DNA of 64,000 nucleotides from Nostoc sp. PCC 7107. Its GTDB lineage: Bacteria; Cyanobacteriota; Cyanobacteriia; Cyanobacteriales; Nostocaceae. Below, piece after piece: positions 27,721-35,941 of the stretch. The notes under the pieces are model-generated. The model was given only the letters and a program-made list of their open reading frames with translations. It did no database searches and had not been told where the DNA came from. Every line of letters begins with the position of its first letter. The first letter of the stretch is position 1. A program made the translations under genes and the position numbers. The stretch is from the NCBI RefSeq assembly GCF_000316625.1, contig NC_019676.1, positions 5,350,501 through 5,414,500 of the forward strand, written 5' to 3'.

Positions 27721-27822
27721 AGAGAATAAAAATAGGGGCGAACGGCCGTTTGCCCCTACTAATTCTGACTTCAAACTTCAAATTTTTTGTAATTCTTATC
27801 ATTCGCTGAAATTTTCCTCACT

Positions 27823-27865
27823 GATTCCACAGGGTTTCCACAGGCATTTTAGTAGTTTTCCACAG
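27823..27865 (+). promoter_or_regulatory. Cluster of three DnaA-box-like motifs
   Basis: GATTCCACAG, GTTTCCACAG and GTTTTCCACAG occur within about 45 bp (27823, 27833 and 27855). The last contains TTTTCCACA, the form used as a DnaA box in cyanobacteria; the others differ by one or two bases. It lies in the 597-bp gap before the gene at 28220. No dnaA or dnaN is nearby, so this is not oriC. The rest of the gap shows no gene. Confidence 0.4.
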
Positions 27866-28219
27866 ACACTCCACGAGATGATCAGCACTTGCGATGTTAC
27901 TGGGGATTTTTACTTCAAAGTTATCGCTTAGTTCAGTAACTGAGTTTCTGTGAAGTTATGTAACAAAAACTTAACCCTAACTCTGATGATTGCGTCAAGA
28001 TTTATTTTTTGAAGAAGTGGTTTTAACATTTCGCAGCATTGACAAACCCACCCCCTCTTGAAGCACAATGATGCGACTGGCACTTTTTTCTAGCCCAAGT
28101 TATCTGGGGAACTCAAAACATTCCTGAGATGTTTGGAGGTGAAAGAAGCGGCAATTTCCATTCTTTGCTTCAAGAGTGCCAGCAAATTCGCTTGATCGAC
28201 CTCAGAGAAGGAAAATCTC

Positions 28220-28417
28220 ATGAACGCAACGGTGAGCATTTTTACGGAAATTCCCGAAACACTCCATGAATCCCTCAAAAGCTATTTAGAAACTCACCCT
28301 GATTGGGATCAAACTCGTGTGCTAACAGCAGCATTGTCACTGTTTTTACTCCAAAATGGAGATAGCGATCGCCGTGCTGCTCGTGTTTATTTAGAAACTT
28401 TATTCCATAACTGCTAG
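28220..28417 (+). CDS. DUF2811-type small protein
   Basis: A 65-residue protein, MNATVSIFTEIPETLHESLK then SYLETHPDWDQTRVLTAALS and LFLLQNG, which looks like the cyanobacterial DUF2811 family, a small ribbon-helix-helix-like fold (a short strand and two helices). Its function is unknown. A purine box GAAGGAAAA precedes the ATG. The DnaA-box-like cluster lies about 355 nt upstream. Confidence 0.7.
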   Translation: MNATVSIFTEIPETLHESLKSYLETHPDWDQTRVLTAALSLFLLQNGDSDRRAARVYLETLFHNC

Positions 28418-28541
28418 TTATGTAGTAGGTGATAGGGGACAGAGTTTAAAGTCTTTTGCGCTTGTTGAAATTTCCTGATATCTTAACTGTCTTGGCGATC
28501 GCTATACTAATCAGGACTTAGGTAAAAACAGAATACATAAT

Positions 28542-28571
28542 AGTCAGGGCGAACATTTGTTCGCCCTGACT
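28542..28571. terminator. Long perfect hairpin
   Basis: AGTCAGGGCGAACA (28542-28555) pairs with TGTTCGCCCTGACT (28558-28571) around a TT loop. It lies 26 nt past the stop of the minus-strand response regulator and 125 nt past the plus-strand DUF2811 gene, so it probably serves both. Confidence 0.7.
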
Positions 28572-28596
28572 TAGTCTTAATTATGAAATAATTAAT

Positions 28597-29322
28597 TCAA
28601 GGGTTGGTTTCTAATTGCGGAGAATGAGTAGGACATTCAAACTTATAACCTACACCACGTACAGTCTGAATTAATGCTGGTTGGCTGGCATCAACTTCAA
28701 TTTTCTTCCGAATTTGACCGATATGTACATCTACAACCCGTTGGTCGCCAACATATTCATAGTCCCAAACCTCTTGAATTAGTTCGGCTCGTCGCCAAAC
28801 CCGCCCAGGATGGCTGGCTAAAAAATGTAACAAGTCAAATTCCAAGGCTGTTAGAGGTACTGGTAGGTTGTTCAATGTCACTTCCCGACGGACGGGATCG
28901 ATCATCAGTTTTTCAAAAACTAGGCGTTTTTGCTCTGCTGTTGTCACCACCCGCTGTCGTCGCAAAATAGCAGCAACTCTGACTTCTAACTCTCCTAGAC
29001 CAAATGGCTTGGTGAGATAGTCATCAGCACCTTTAGCAAAGCCGCGAATCTTGTCAGCTTCATCCGCACGGCTAGTGAGCATGAGAACAAACACACCATT
29101 GCGACTTTGCATCTCTTGGCAGAGGTTGAACCCAATAACGTCTGGTAAATTTACGTCTAAAATTACCAAGTCAGGGTTAAATTGCTCGAATAGCGCTAAG
29201 GCTGTTTTACCATCCTCAGCCGCCTCCACCTGATAGTTCTGCTTAATCAAAAAGCGTTGGATTAAGTTGCGAACCGCAGGGTCGTCATCAACTACAAGAA
29301 TCTTGGCAGGAGCCATGACCAT
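28597..29322 (-). CDS. OmpR-type response regulator
   Basis: A protein of about 241 residues. The receiver domain (about 5-120) has ILVVDDDPAVRNLIQRF, the phospho-acceptor in DLVILDVNLPDVIGF, and Lys in DDYLTKPFGLGELEVR. The C-terminal winged helix (about 135-230) has TALEFDLLHFLASHPGRVWR then RRVVDVHIGQIRKKI-like sequence and GVGYKFE. It is a DNA-binding transcription factor. No cognate kinase is adjacent. ATG 29322 (MVMAPAKIL) or 29316 are likely starts; the upstream TTG at 29334 is unlikely. The spacing to any SD box is poor in each case. Confidence 0.9.
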   Translation of the reverse strand: MVMAPAKILVVDDDPAVRNLIQRFLIKQNYQVEAAEDGKTALALFEQFNPDLVILDVNLPDVIGFNLCQEMQSRNGVFVLMLTSRADEADKIRGFAKGADDYLTKPFGLGELEVRVAAILRRQRVVTTAEQKRLVFEKLMIDPVRREVTLNNLPVPLTALEFDLLHFLASHPGRVWRRAELIQEVWDYEYVGDQRVVDVHIGQIRKKIEVDASQPALIQTVRGVGYKFECPTHSPQLETNP

Positions 29323-29877
29323 CACTTTGCACAAAAATTCATAAGATTAACAGGAGAATTGCGTATTTGGGATTGTTACATAACCTTTGCTAGTGTTACC
29401 CGCACTTGAGATGCTGGTACTTTAATCGCTAGTCATGGCAGTTCTGTAACTTAGGAAAATTTCCTACTCCCAATTACGTGGTAATTTAAAGCTTTTCAAT
29501 TTTAATATCGATAAGCATATCGATACCACTAGTGATTGTGAAGCTAGTTCATCTAAATTGCCTCAAGGCACGGTAAATTGCCAAATTTGAAACATAAAAA
29601 TTAATTTTTTCATAAAAAAATAAGTTTTAAGAAGTCTTGGTTCAAATTCTAGAGTAAAGCTCTCACTGGTCAACGACATGAGGGGATACACTGAGTTCTA
29701 GCAATATGTTAAAGTTGCTATAGTTAAATTTCCTGGGTCAGTTTAACTTACCCGTGCTACTATTCCTGGTAGAGCATATAAGTTGCTTGCAACATTTGTT
29801 TAAATCTAGGCAAAACCTAAAGTTGTTTTCCAAAAAGCCAAATACCGCCGCTGACTAAGGTTGAAGTGTAAACTCCC
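29323..29877. other. Divergent intergenic region
   Basis: 555 bp between the divergent response regulator and CPP1-like genes. It contains a direct repeat ATATCGAT at about 29506 and 29518 and AT-rich tracts. No ORF, known riboswitch or transposon end was recognised. Promoters for both genes must lie here. Confidence 0.5.
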
Positions 29878-30504
29878 ATGAGCGATCAAAATCCCTACGA
29901 CAAACTTGGGGTGTCCGAAGATGCAAGCTTTGATGAAATTCAGGATGCTCGCAATCGCCTATTGGAGCAACACAGTGGCGATGCTAAGAGTCTGGAACTC
30001 ATTGAAGCTTCTTATGACGCGATTTTAATGGATCGGTTACGGATGCGTCAGGAAGGCAAAATCAAAGTACCTGAGCGAATCCGGTTTCCAGAACTACGAG
30101 TGCAATTTCCTCCTAAAGAAGTTTCCACTCCTCGTGAACAGTCGCCTGCATGGCTACAAAGAATATTAGATCAGCCAACAACGGCAGATGTACTGTTACC
30201 AGGTGCTTGGTATTTGGGTTTGAGTGCTATTGGTATTTTTTATCCTGCCACGGGTGATCAAGTTTTACAGTTGGTGTTAGTGGTTGGGGTCGGTATTAGT
30301 GTTTACTTTCTCAATCGTAAAGAAGGTAAGTTTGGTAGAGCCGTTTTGCTAACGCTGATTGGTCTGATACTAGGCTTAATTATTGGTGGATTGGTTGCAA
30401 GCGGGCTTTCACCACAAATAAGTTTGTTTGGGCTGAATACTGAGCAATTTTCTACGGTGTTCACGTTTATATTATTGTGGTTAATTAGTAGCTTTCTGCG
30501 CTAA
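29878..30504 (+). CDS. CPP1-like J-domain-like membrane protein
   Basis: A 208-residue protein. The N-terminal part (MSDQNPYDKLGVSEDASFDE then IQDARNRLLEQH and SYDAILMDRLRMRQEGKIKV) is a degenerate J-like domain without the HPD motif. The C-terminal half has three or four transmembrane helices (about 120-205). This matches the CPP1/DUF3353 family, whose plant member stabilises protochlorophyllide oxidoreductase. A role in chlorophyll-enzyme or protein quality control at membranes is inferred. A strong terminator follows. Confidence 0.8.
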   Translation: MSDQNPYDKLGVSEDASFDEIQDARNRLLEQHSGDAKSLELIEASYDAILMDRLRMRQEGKIKVPERIRFPELRVQFPPKEVSTPREQSPAWLQRILDQPTTADVLLPGAWYLGLSAIGIFYPATGDQVLQLVLVVGVGISVYFLNRKEGKFGRAVLLTLIGLILGLIIGGLVASGLSPQISLFGLNTEQFSTVFTFILLWLISSFLR

Positions 30505-30526
30505 TATATAAAGTTTTGAATGGATT

Positions 30527-30563
30527 ATGGGTAGCAGATGATTGTGTCTGTTACCCATTTTTT
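30527..30563 (+). terminator. Rho-independent terminator
   Basis: ATGGGTAGCAGA (30527-30538) pairs with TCTGTTACCCAT (30547-30558, one G-T pair), followed by a six-T run. It ends the CPP1-like transcript and abuts the convergent HAD gene. Confidence 0.85.
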
Positions 30564-30564
30564 A

Positions 30565-31263
30565 CTATCTGAGAGTTAGAGTACTCTTTTCTAAGATGAG
30601 AGCCACTGCTGAACTTAAATCGGGAACAATTAAGTCGGGGTGGTAAAGTTCTAGTTGAGTGCGATCGCGGATACCAGACTCTACAGCTATAACTTTAATG
30701 TTGTGGGTTTTAGCCGCAGTAATATCGGCTTCTGTATCTCCTACCATCCATGTATCATTAACGGGTGATAGTTCTTGTAATGCTTTTGCCATTAATAATG
30801 GCTTATCTTCAATGTCACGAGTCTTAACATAATCGTTACTTAGGCAATAACAGCGATTTTCTGGGAAAAATTTACCTAAATCAAATTTTTGGAAGGCAAA
30901 GTCTAATTCCCTAACTCGCCTCATGGTCATGACAGCTAAGTCAATTCCCGCTGCTTGAATTCGTAACAGTGCATCTACAGCACCAGGTACTAGGGTGTCA
31001 TACTCAAAATAAGATTCTGTATGTACTGTTTTCCGCCGTAGTTGAGAAAATTCTTGTGCTTGCGCTTCATCAAGGCCAGAATTTAAGGCAATTTGTTTTT
31101 CGGGAATGCGCGATCGCTTCTGTTGCCAAAATTCAGCTTTATTCAGTTGTTGTACCGCTTGTCCTGGACGTTGAGTTTTTTCTAAACAATATTGATAAAC
31201 ACGATAGTACCGTTCAGAAACATCAACAATAGGGCCGTCGAAGTCGGTAAATAGTCTTAGCAT
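30565..31263 (-). CDS. HAD-family hydrolase
   Basis: A 232-residue HAD protein. Motif I is LFTDFDGPIVDVSERYYRVY, motif II AVMTMRRVRELDF (about 115), motif III/IV KPLLMAKALQELSP and TWMVGDTEADITAAKTHNIK. The nucleophile context DFDGPIVD is close to phosphoglycolate-phosphatase-like proteins of cyanobacteria. Substrate is not predictable from sequence. It is the gene after trpC on the minus strand, but a terminator hairpin lies between them. Confidence 0.8.
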   Translation of the reverse strand: MLRLFTDFDGPIVDVSERYYRVYQYCLEKTQRPGQAVQQLNKAEFWQQKRSRIPEKQIALNSGLDEAQAQEFSQLRRKTVHTESYFEYDTLVPGAVDALLRIQAAGIDLAVMTMRRVRELDFAFQKFDLGKFFPENRCYCLSNDYVKTRDIEDKPLLMAKALQELSPVNDTWMVGDTEADITAAKTHNIKVIAVESGIRDRTQLELYHPDLIVPDLSSAVALILEKSTLTLR

Positions 31264-31340
31264 CGGCGGAATTTTAGTGTTAATTTTTCTTAAGATTAAC
31301 TTACTTGTGTATCAATAGTCATCAATCACTAGAGTAGTGT

Positions 31341-31371
31341 AAGTTGGGTTAAGCATTGCATAACCCAACTT
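31341..31371. terminator. Hairpin between trpC and the HAD gene
   Basis: AAGTTGGGTTA (31341-31351) pairs perfectly with TAACCCAACTT (31361-31371). It would end trpC transcription on the minus strand. Similar GTTGGGTTA-type stems occur at 5301 and 41861. Confidence 0.6.
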
Positions 31372-31382
31372 CTGTTTAATTT

Positions 31383-31495
31383 ACTAGTACAACAAGGCAA
31401 AAGTAAAAAGTCAAAAGGAAAAAGAAAGAATAGTGATACCACAAGCCTTTTAGCAATTCCAGATGGTCTGTTTATTTACGCCGACCTGTACTAGT
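31383..31495 (+). mobile_element. 113-bp MITE, copy C (intact)
   Basis: Terminal inverted repeats ACTAGTACA (31383-31391) and TGTACTAGT (31487-31495). The outer CTAG at each end (31384-31387 and 31491-31494) may be the duplicated 4-bp target, which would fit insertion into a CTAG site in the manner of IS5-type YTAR targets. There is no ORF. Its right end supplies the TAG stop of trpC (31491-31493). It is about 97% identical to copy D at 55283. Confidence 0.88.
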
Positions 31496-32336
31496 CTTTG
31501 AACGTTGAAGAATCAATATTCAGCAAACGGCGTACAGCTTGTTCTATATCTGTTTCTTTGATTAAAGATTCTCCGATTAAAACGGCGTTGGTACCGGCTT
31601 CAGCCATAAGGGATAAATCAGTATGGGTGTACAATCCTGATTCACTCACGACGATCGCACCTAAGTTTTGGATTTGCGATCGCCTGGCTGCTAGTAGTCT
31701 TTGAGTTGTGCCGATATCCACGGTAAAATCTACTAAACTCTGGTTATTAATCCCAATCAACCGAACATCATCTAACTGCAATACCCGATCAAGTTCTGCT
31801 AGGGTATGTACTTCTATTAAGGCATTCATCCCTAAATAATGAATTATGCGTTGAAAATCTTGCAGTTGCCTATCTGTAAGAATTGCGGCTATTAGTAGAA
31901 CTGCATCTGCACCTGCGGCTCGTGCTAAATAAATTTGGCAGGGATCAATAATAAACTCTTTGCAAAGCAGTGGTACTGATACTTTGTGGCGAATTATCCG
32001 CAGACTTTCAAAACTACCTTGAAAAAATGTTCTTTCAGTGAAAACAGAAATACAAGCAGCACCAGCACGTTGATATGCTTTGGCGATCGCAATAGCATCA
32101 AAGTCTGCACGAATCATGCCATAACCAGGTGATGCTTTTTGAATTTCTGCAATCAGACTAGGATTATGAGGACTTTGTTGTAAAGCTGTTAAGAAATCTC
32201 GTACTGTTGGCGCAGCTGTTAACTGACGTTGCAAAGAAGCTAAAGACATGTGTTGTTGAATCTGTGCTACTTCTTGCTTTTTCTGCCACACAATTTCTCT
32301 TAACATCGGTTGGAGATGAGAATTCACAGTAGTCAT
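31491..32336 (-). CDS. trpC: Indole-3-glycerol phosphate synthase
   Basis: A protein of about 281 residues with a TIM-barrel. Motifs are LREIVWQKKQEVAQIQQ, SLIAEIQKASPGYGMIRADF (catalytic Lys), SVFTERTFFQGSFESLR, PLLCKEFIIDPCQIYLARAA then GADAVLLIAAIL, LIGINNQSL (usual family form IGxNNR; here Gln replaces Arg) and VVSESGLYT. It converts CdRP to indoleglycerol phosphate in tryptophan synthesis. It is shorter at the N-terminus than the usual cyanobacterial TrpC of about 295 residues and may be a second paralogue. The TAG stop is in the end of a MITE. ATG 32336 is preferred to the GTG/ATG starts further upstream. Confidence 0.9.
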   Translation of the reverse strand: MTTVNSHLQPMLREIVWQKKQEVAQIQQHMSLASLQRQLTAAPTVRDFLTALQQSPHNPSLIAEIQKASPGYGMIRADFDAIAIAKAYQRAGAACISVFTERTFFQGSFESLRIIRHKVSVPLLCKEFIIDPCQIYLARAAGADAVLLIAAILTDRQLQDFQRIIHYLGMNALIEVHTLAELDRVLQLDDVRLIGINNQSLVDFTVDIGTTQRLLAARRSQIQNLGAIVVSESGLYTHTDLSLMAEAGTNAVLIGESLIKETDIEQAVRRLLNIDSSTFKD

Positions 32337-32598
32337 CGGATAAATCATAAGTTGCAAAAAATTGGCAGATGAACTAAATCAGAAACTATGAAGCATTCCC
32401 CTCGGTCAAGTTCCAGTTACACCAAAACTTTTAGTGGAGGAATGAAAATATCATCAATACTTTGTGAACTGTAGTAGGCTATAAACGCTAATGTATTGCT
32501 GTTTCAAGATATGAAAATTAGCCAGAAATACTCTGGCCAATGATTGGATTTATTCAGTGTAGTTAATGCTGTACAATCACTGATAGCAAATGGATTTT

Positions 32599-32874
32599 CT
32601 AAGAGCGTACCCAATTTGATTTGATGTCAAAAACGCCTAATTTTTGTTCGGAATCTTTTGCTTCTTTTTGCTTTGCGCCTTCAAGTAAGTAGTTATTTTT
32701 TAGAAGGCGAATGTAGGTGCGGTATGGGATGTAATCTATAGGGTTATAACCAGAAAACCGGAGCATTAAAACACATGCCCAGGAATACTTACCGGCAATA
32801 ATTGCTTTAACAATTTGTTCAACTTGTTCTGTATTAATTTTTTTGGCGTTTTGTAGGTTATCGAGTTGATGCAT
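32599..32874 (-). CDS. HetP-like heterocyst differentiation protein
   Basis: A 91-residue protein with the HetP core: QVEQIVKAIIAGKYSWACVL then MLRFSGYNPIDYIPYRTYIR and LLKNNYLL. HetP acts early in commitment to heterocyst formation, and Anabaena carries small paralogues with promoting or delaying effects. This is a short version like the roughly 90-residue paralogue in Anabaena PCC 7120 rather than full HetP. It is transcribed toward trpC and stands alone. The C-terminal 20 residues (QKLGVFDIKSNWVRS) are not part of the core. Confidence 0.85.
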   Translation of the reverse strand: MHQLDNLQNAKKINTEQVEQIVKAIIAGKYSWACVLMLRFSGYNPIDYIPYRTYIRLLKNNYLLEGAKQKEAKDSEQKLGVFDIKSNWVRS

Positions 32875-33181
32875 AAAACCCTCTTTCTGGCTTTAGGCTC
32901 CAGATTTTATAGTTTGGATTGTATCTAACATCAAAAACTCTGTTCAGGGTATCCGCTTATTAGTTCACGGATATAAATAAGATGTAGTAAAGGCTATATA
33001 ATTGATAATTCCTTTCACAATTAAACAAATATTGTCAACCCATAAGCGCTGGGATTGATTTGTTTTTATGTTTGGAATAGCTGACTGGATGGCTGTTCAC
33101 AGGCCTGAAAAAAGTTTTGACTCGGAACTACTTTAAATAAATCACCCTGGCTAAAGTAGTCAAGTGCCACCTCAACTAATT
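32875..33181. other. Spacer upstream of the hetP-like gene
   Basis: 307 bp between two minus-strand genes. No TCCGGA box of the DIF+ type and no clear NtcA site was found. It is AT-rich and contains no ORF. It likely carries the hetP-like promoter. Confidence 0.5.
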
Positions 33182-33508
33182 TCACATACTCACCTGTTTC
33201 ATGGTCAGCGTTGTGTGTTGGTAGAAGATGTTAATCCCTGTTTGCGTGGTAGATTGCTGTTGCTGCTTGTGATATCTGGCGCGATCGCTTTGTGCCGAGA
33301 AAGTGAAAGCTTTTTCTCTGATGGTTAATTCCATTGAGGGATTTAAGCTCTGCCATTCTGGATATTCGTAGCTACTGGTGAATAAGCCTCTACGCTGAGA
33401 ATCCAGGTGAAACAAGCTGGCAGTGTCCATTTTAACTTTAGTGATAGTGCGCGATACACGAACATCGCCAAAGGTATTGTAGGTCGGTGAATCACAAATC
33501 ATCGGCAT
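33182..33508 (-). CDS. Hypothetical protein
   Basis: A 108-residue protein, MPMICDSPTYNTFGDVRVSR then TITKVKMDTASLFHLDSQRR and GLFTSSYEYPEWQSLNPSME. It is soluble, polar and probably beta-rich in the first 75 residues; the last 35 are Gln/Thr-rich and look disordered. No family is recognised. It lies upstream of the hetP-like gene on the same strand, 307 nt away. It may be lineage-specific. Confidence 0.45.
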   Translation of the reverse strand: MPMICDSPTYNTFGDVRVSRTITKVKMDTASLFHLDSQRRGLFTSSYEYPEWQSLNPSMELTIREKAFTFSAQSDRARYHKQQQQSTTQTGINIFYQHTTLTMKQVSM

Positions 33509-34613
33509 TTTTTTGAAACTGTTGCAGGGAGTGTAGCGCGATCGCCTGATTTTCCAATTAATCTTGCTACATCAACAAAACCAGTTTGACACTACAGCAC
33601 AAATAAAATTTGGAAATAGGGGTGGATTAAATCAACTAGCATTATGATCTGCTGAGTGAATTTATAAATATCCTGCCCCTATGAATAAACCGTGTTGCAG
33701 AAGCTGCTTCTTTGTTAAGACTACTGAATATTAGGTCGCAGATATATGATCATTGTTTTGCTAGACCTATCTGTTTTTTCGCTCTTGCAATTGATTAAAT
33801 TTTGTCAAGACTAATGGAAAAAATGCTGCAAATGGAATCTGTTTTGGGGACATAACGCTGTCTAGATAACAATAAATGTGTCCATCTAATGAATTTAATG
33901 TATTCTACAACACATCAAATCTTAATTTTTTTTATTTCTTCAGAGGGACGTAAAGTTGATTTATTTACTTATTTCATCTGTTAATTTGTCTTGATTGGTA
34001 AATTATTTATATCCCTAGATAGATGATTTGGTCTATTATTTTATAGTTAGATTCCATAGGGAGTAAAATCTAAAAAATCAATGCAACATTAAAAAAGCTA
34101 AGAATATAAAATACGCATATATTTGACAAAAATATATTTTTGTGGATGAGTAAGAAAAGTAAATATATGTCAGTTTACATTACAATAGCCACGCTGTAAG
34201 AATTTTTATTGTATTTAAAATGATGTATGATTGTTATGTAAATTTATACTATTTGGCTCTAACCTAATACTAATTATTTATTAGATGGTGGGACTTAAAA
34301 ATACAGGTTTTGATTAGGGAAATATGATAATTGTCTCCTGAAAGTTGCGATGAATTAGCAATGAAATTAAAGTAATCTTTATCTCATCTATATAAAAACA
34401 TTACTTTATAACAAGAAATGTTTTTTATCAATCAAAAGTCGAAGTGATATCTTTTTATTGGTAGAATATTTTTAAATAAATCAGCGGTTTCAATTATTTT
34501 TTAATTTTCCTTTGCTATTGCCATTAATGATTTACAGTCTAAATCCGGCTGTGAAAATTGCCAATTCTCCGCTATATGGATTTAGTGTTAACTAGGTACA
34601 AGGAGTGCGAGAT
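33509..34613. other. 1.1 kb AT-rich region without genes
   Basis: No ORF with a start and a recognisable product was found on either strand. It is strikingly AT-rich, with many T/A tracts, and shows no terminal inverted repeat or tandem array that I could see. It sits between divergent genes and before a two-component pair. A long leader, regulatory RNA or decayed gene is possible, but nothing specific could be identified. Confidence 0.5.
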
Positions 34614-35891
34614 ATGAATACTAACGGCTACACGTTAGCTCGTTCCATCTCGAAATCGGTGCTAAAGCCACAATCCGAGTTGTGGGGATTTAACTACTTT
34701 TGTAGGTGTAAGAGTGATGAAATAGTAGAGTTAAATATGCACACTTTGATTGAGGAATTAAAAGAGGTTAACAAACATTTACTGCAAGAAATTGTAGAAC
34801 GAAAGCAGAAGGAGGCAGGTTTAGAAAAATCTGTCACTTTACTTCGTTCTATGTTGGAATCAACGGCTTACGGTATGATTGCAGTTAGTTTGGAGGAAGA
34901 TATTGTTAGTTTTAATCAACAATTTGTCCAGATGTGGCAGATTCCCAACTCTCTGAAAATATCGAGGAAAAGTTTTCCATGCCAAGCTTTTTTTGAGAAT
35001 CAACTCAAACAGCCGCAACTATTTCGGGATTCGATGTGGGAGATGAAGTGTGATTGTCAGAGCGATCGCTACGATATTCTAGAGTTGAAGGATGGTAGAG
35101 TCTTTGCTCAATACTCTAAACCGCAGAAGGTAAATCACGAAGTGATTGGTAGAGTCTGGAGTATTTGGGATATTTCCGAACTGAGCCAAGCTTTAGAACA
35201 GTCTAAACAACTGGGTGAATTGAGATCGCAATTTTTATCTATGCTTTCTCATCAATTACGTACACCGTTGAATGTAGTTTCATTTTCTAATAGCTTACTC
35301 AAGAGATACATTAATGAATGGACAGAGGAAAAAACTAAACCATTATTAGATCGCATTCAAATGGCTGTAGAACAACTCAGCAAGATGCTAGACGACATTA
35401 TTTTTTTTGCCAAAGCAGAAGCAGCTAAACTCCACTTTGAGGCTAAACCATTGAATGTAGTGCGGTTGTGCCATGAGATTGTGGCACAAATCCATACCTA
35501 CAGTAGCCAAACCAGAATTAATTTTGTCAGTCAAGATTGCTGTTTTACTGCTTTTTTCGATAAAAAATTGCTGGAGCCAATACTGAAGAACTTGCTCGAC
35601 AATGCAATCAAGTATTCTCCGTCAGGCGCTGTGGTGGATTTCCAACTTTCATGGGAACAAGAGACGGTGATTTTTCAAGTCACGGATAGGGGTATTGGTA
35701 TTCCCACAGCAGATAAAGCGCGGCTATTTGAACCATTTTATCGAGGTAGTAATATTGCTAATCTACCGGGTACTGGACTAGGACTAGCAATTGTGAAAAC
35801 TCTGGTTGACTTACACGGTGGTCATATTGATATGAAAAGTGAAGTTGGTGTAGGCACAACTTTTACTATTATGCTGCCATCAATGAAATAA
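34614..35891 (+). CDS. PAS-histidine kinase
   Basis: A protein of about 425 residues. The N-terminal 60 residues lead to a coiled coil (LIEELKEVNKHLLQEIVERK), then a PAS domain (about 75-195: LRSMLESTAYGMIAVSLEED; ends VWSIWDISEL). HisKA has LSMLSHQLRTPLNVVSFSNS (His about 212), and the HATPase has NLLDNAIKYSPSG, DRGIGIPTADK and GTGLGLAIVKTLVDLHGGHI. It is cytosolic. ATG 34614 is chosen because AAGGAG (34600-34605) lies 8 nt upstream, better than the GTG at 34605. It forms a pair with the AraC-type regulator 50 nt downstream. Confidence 0.9.
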   Translation: MNTNGYTLARSISKSVLKPQSELWGFNYFCRCKSDEIVELNMHTLIEELKEVNKHLLQEIVERKQKEAGLEKSVTLLRSMLESTAYGMIAVSLEEDIVSFNQQFVQMWQIPNSLKISRKSFPCQAFFENQLKQPQLFRDSMWEMKCDCQSDRYDILELKDGRVFAQYSKPQKVNHEVIGRVWSIWDISELSQALEQSKQLGELRSQFLSMLSHQLRTPLNVVSFSNSLLKRYINEWTEEKTKPLLDRIQMAVEQLSKMLDDIIFFAKAEAAKLHFEAKPLNVVRLCHEIVAQIHTYSSQTRINFVSQDCCFTAFFDKKLLEPILKNLLDNAIKYSPSGAVVDFQLSWEQETVIFQVTDRGIGIPTADKARLFEPFYRGSNIANLPGTGLGLAIVKTLVDLHGGHIDMKSEVGVGTTFTIMLPSMK

Positions 35892-35941
35892 AAGTTTTGT
35901 ATGAGTTTTTTCAACCTGCCACAAATCTTAGTAATAGAACA

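Noticed and set aside
27823-27865. DnaA-box cluster considered as the chromosomal origin
   Set aside because: There is no dnaA or dnaN nearby and only three boxes of varying quality.
28090-28278. Minus-strand ORF overlapping the DUF2811 gene
   Set aside because: Its codons mirror the conserved DUF2811 frame and show no family resemblance.
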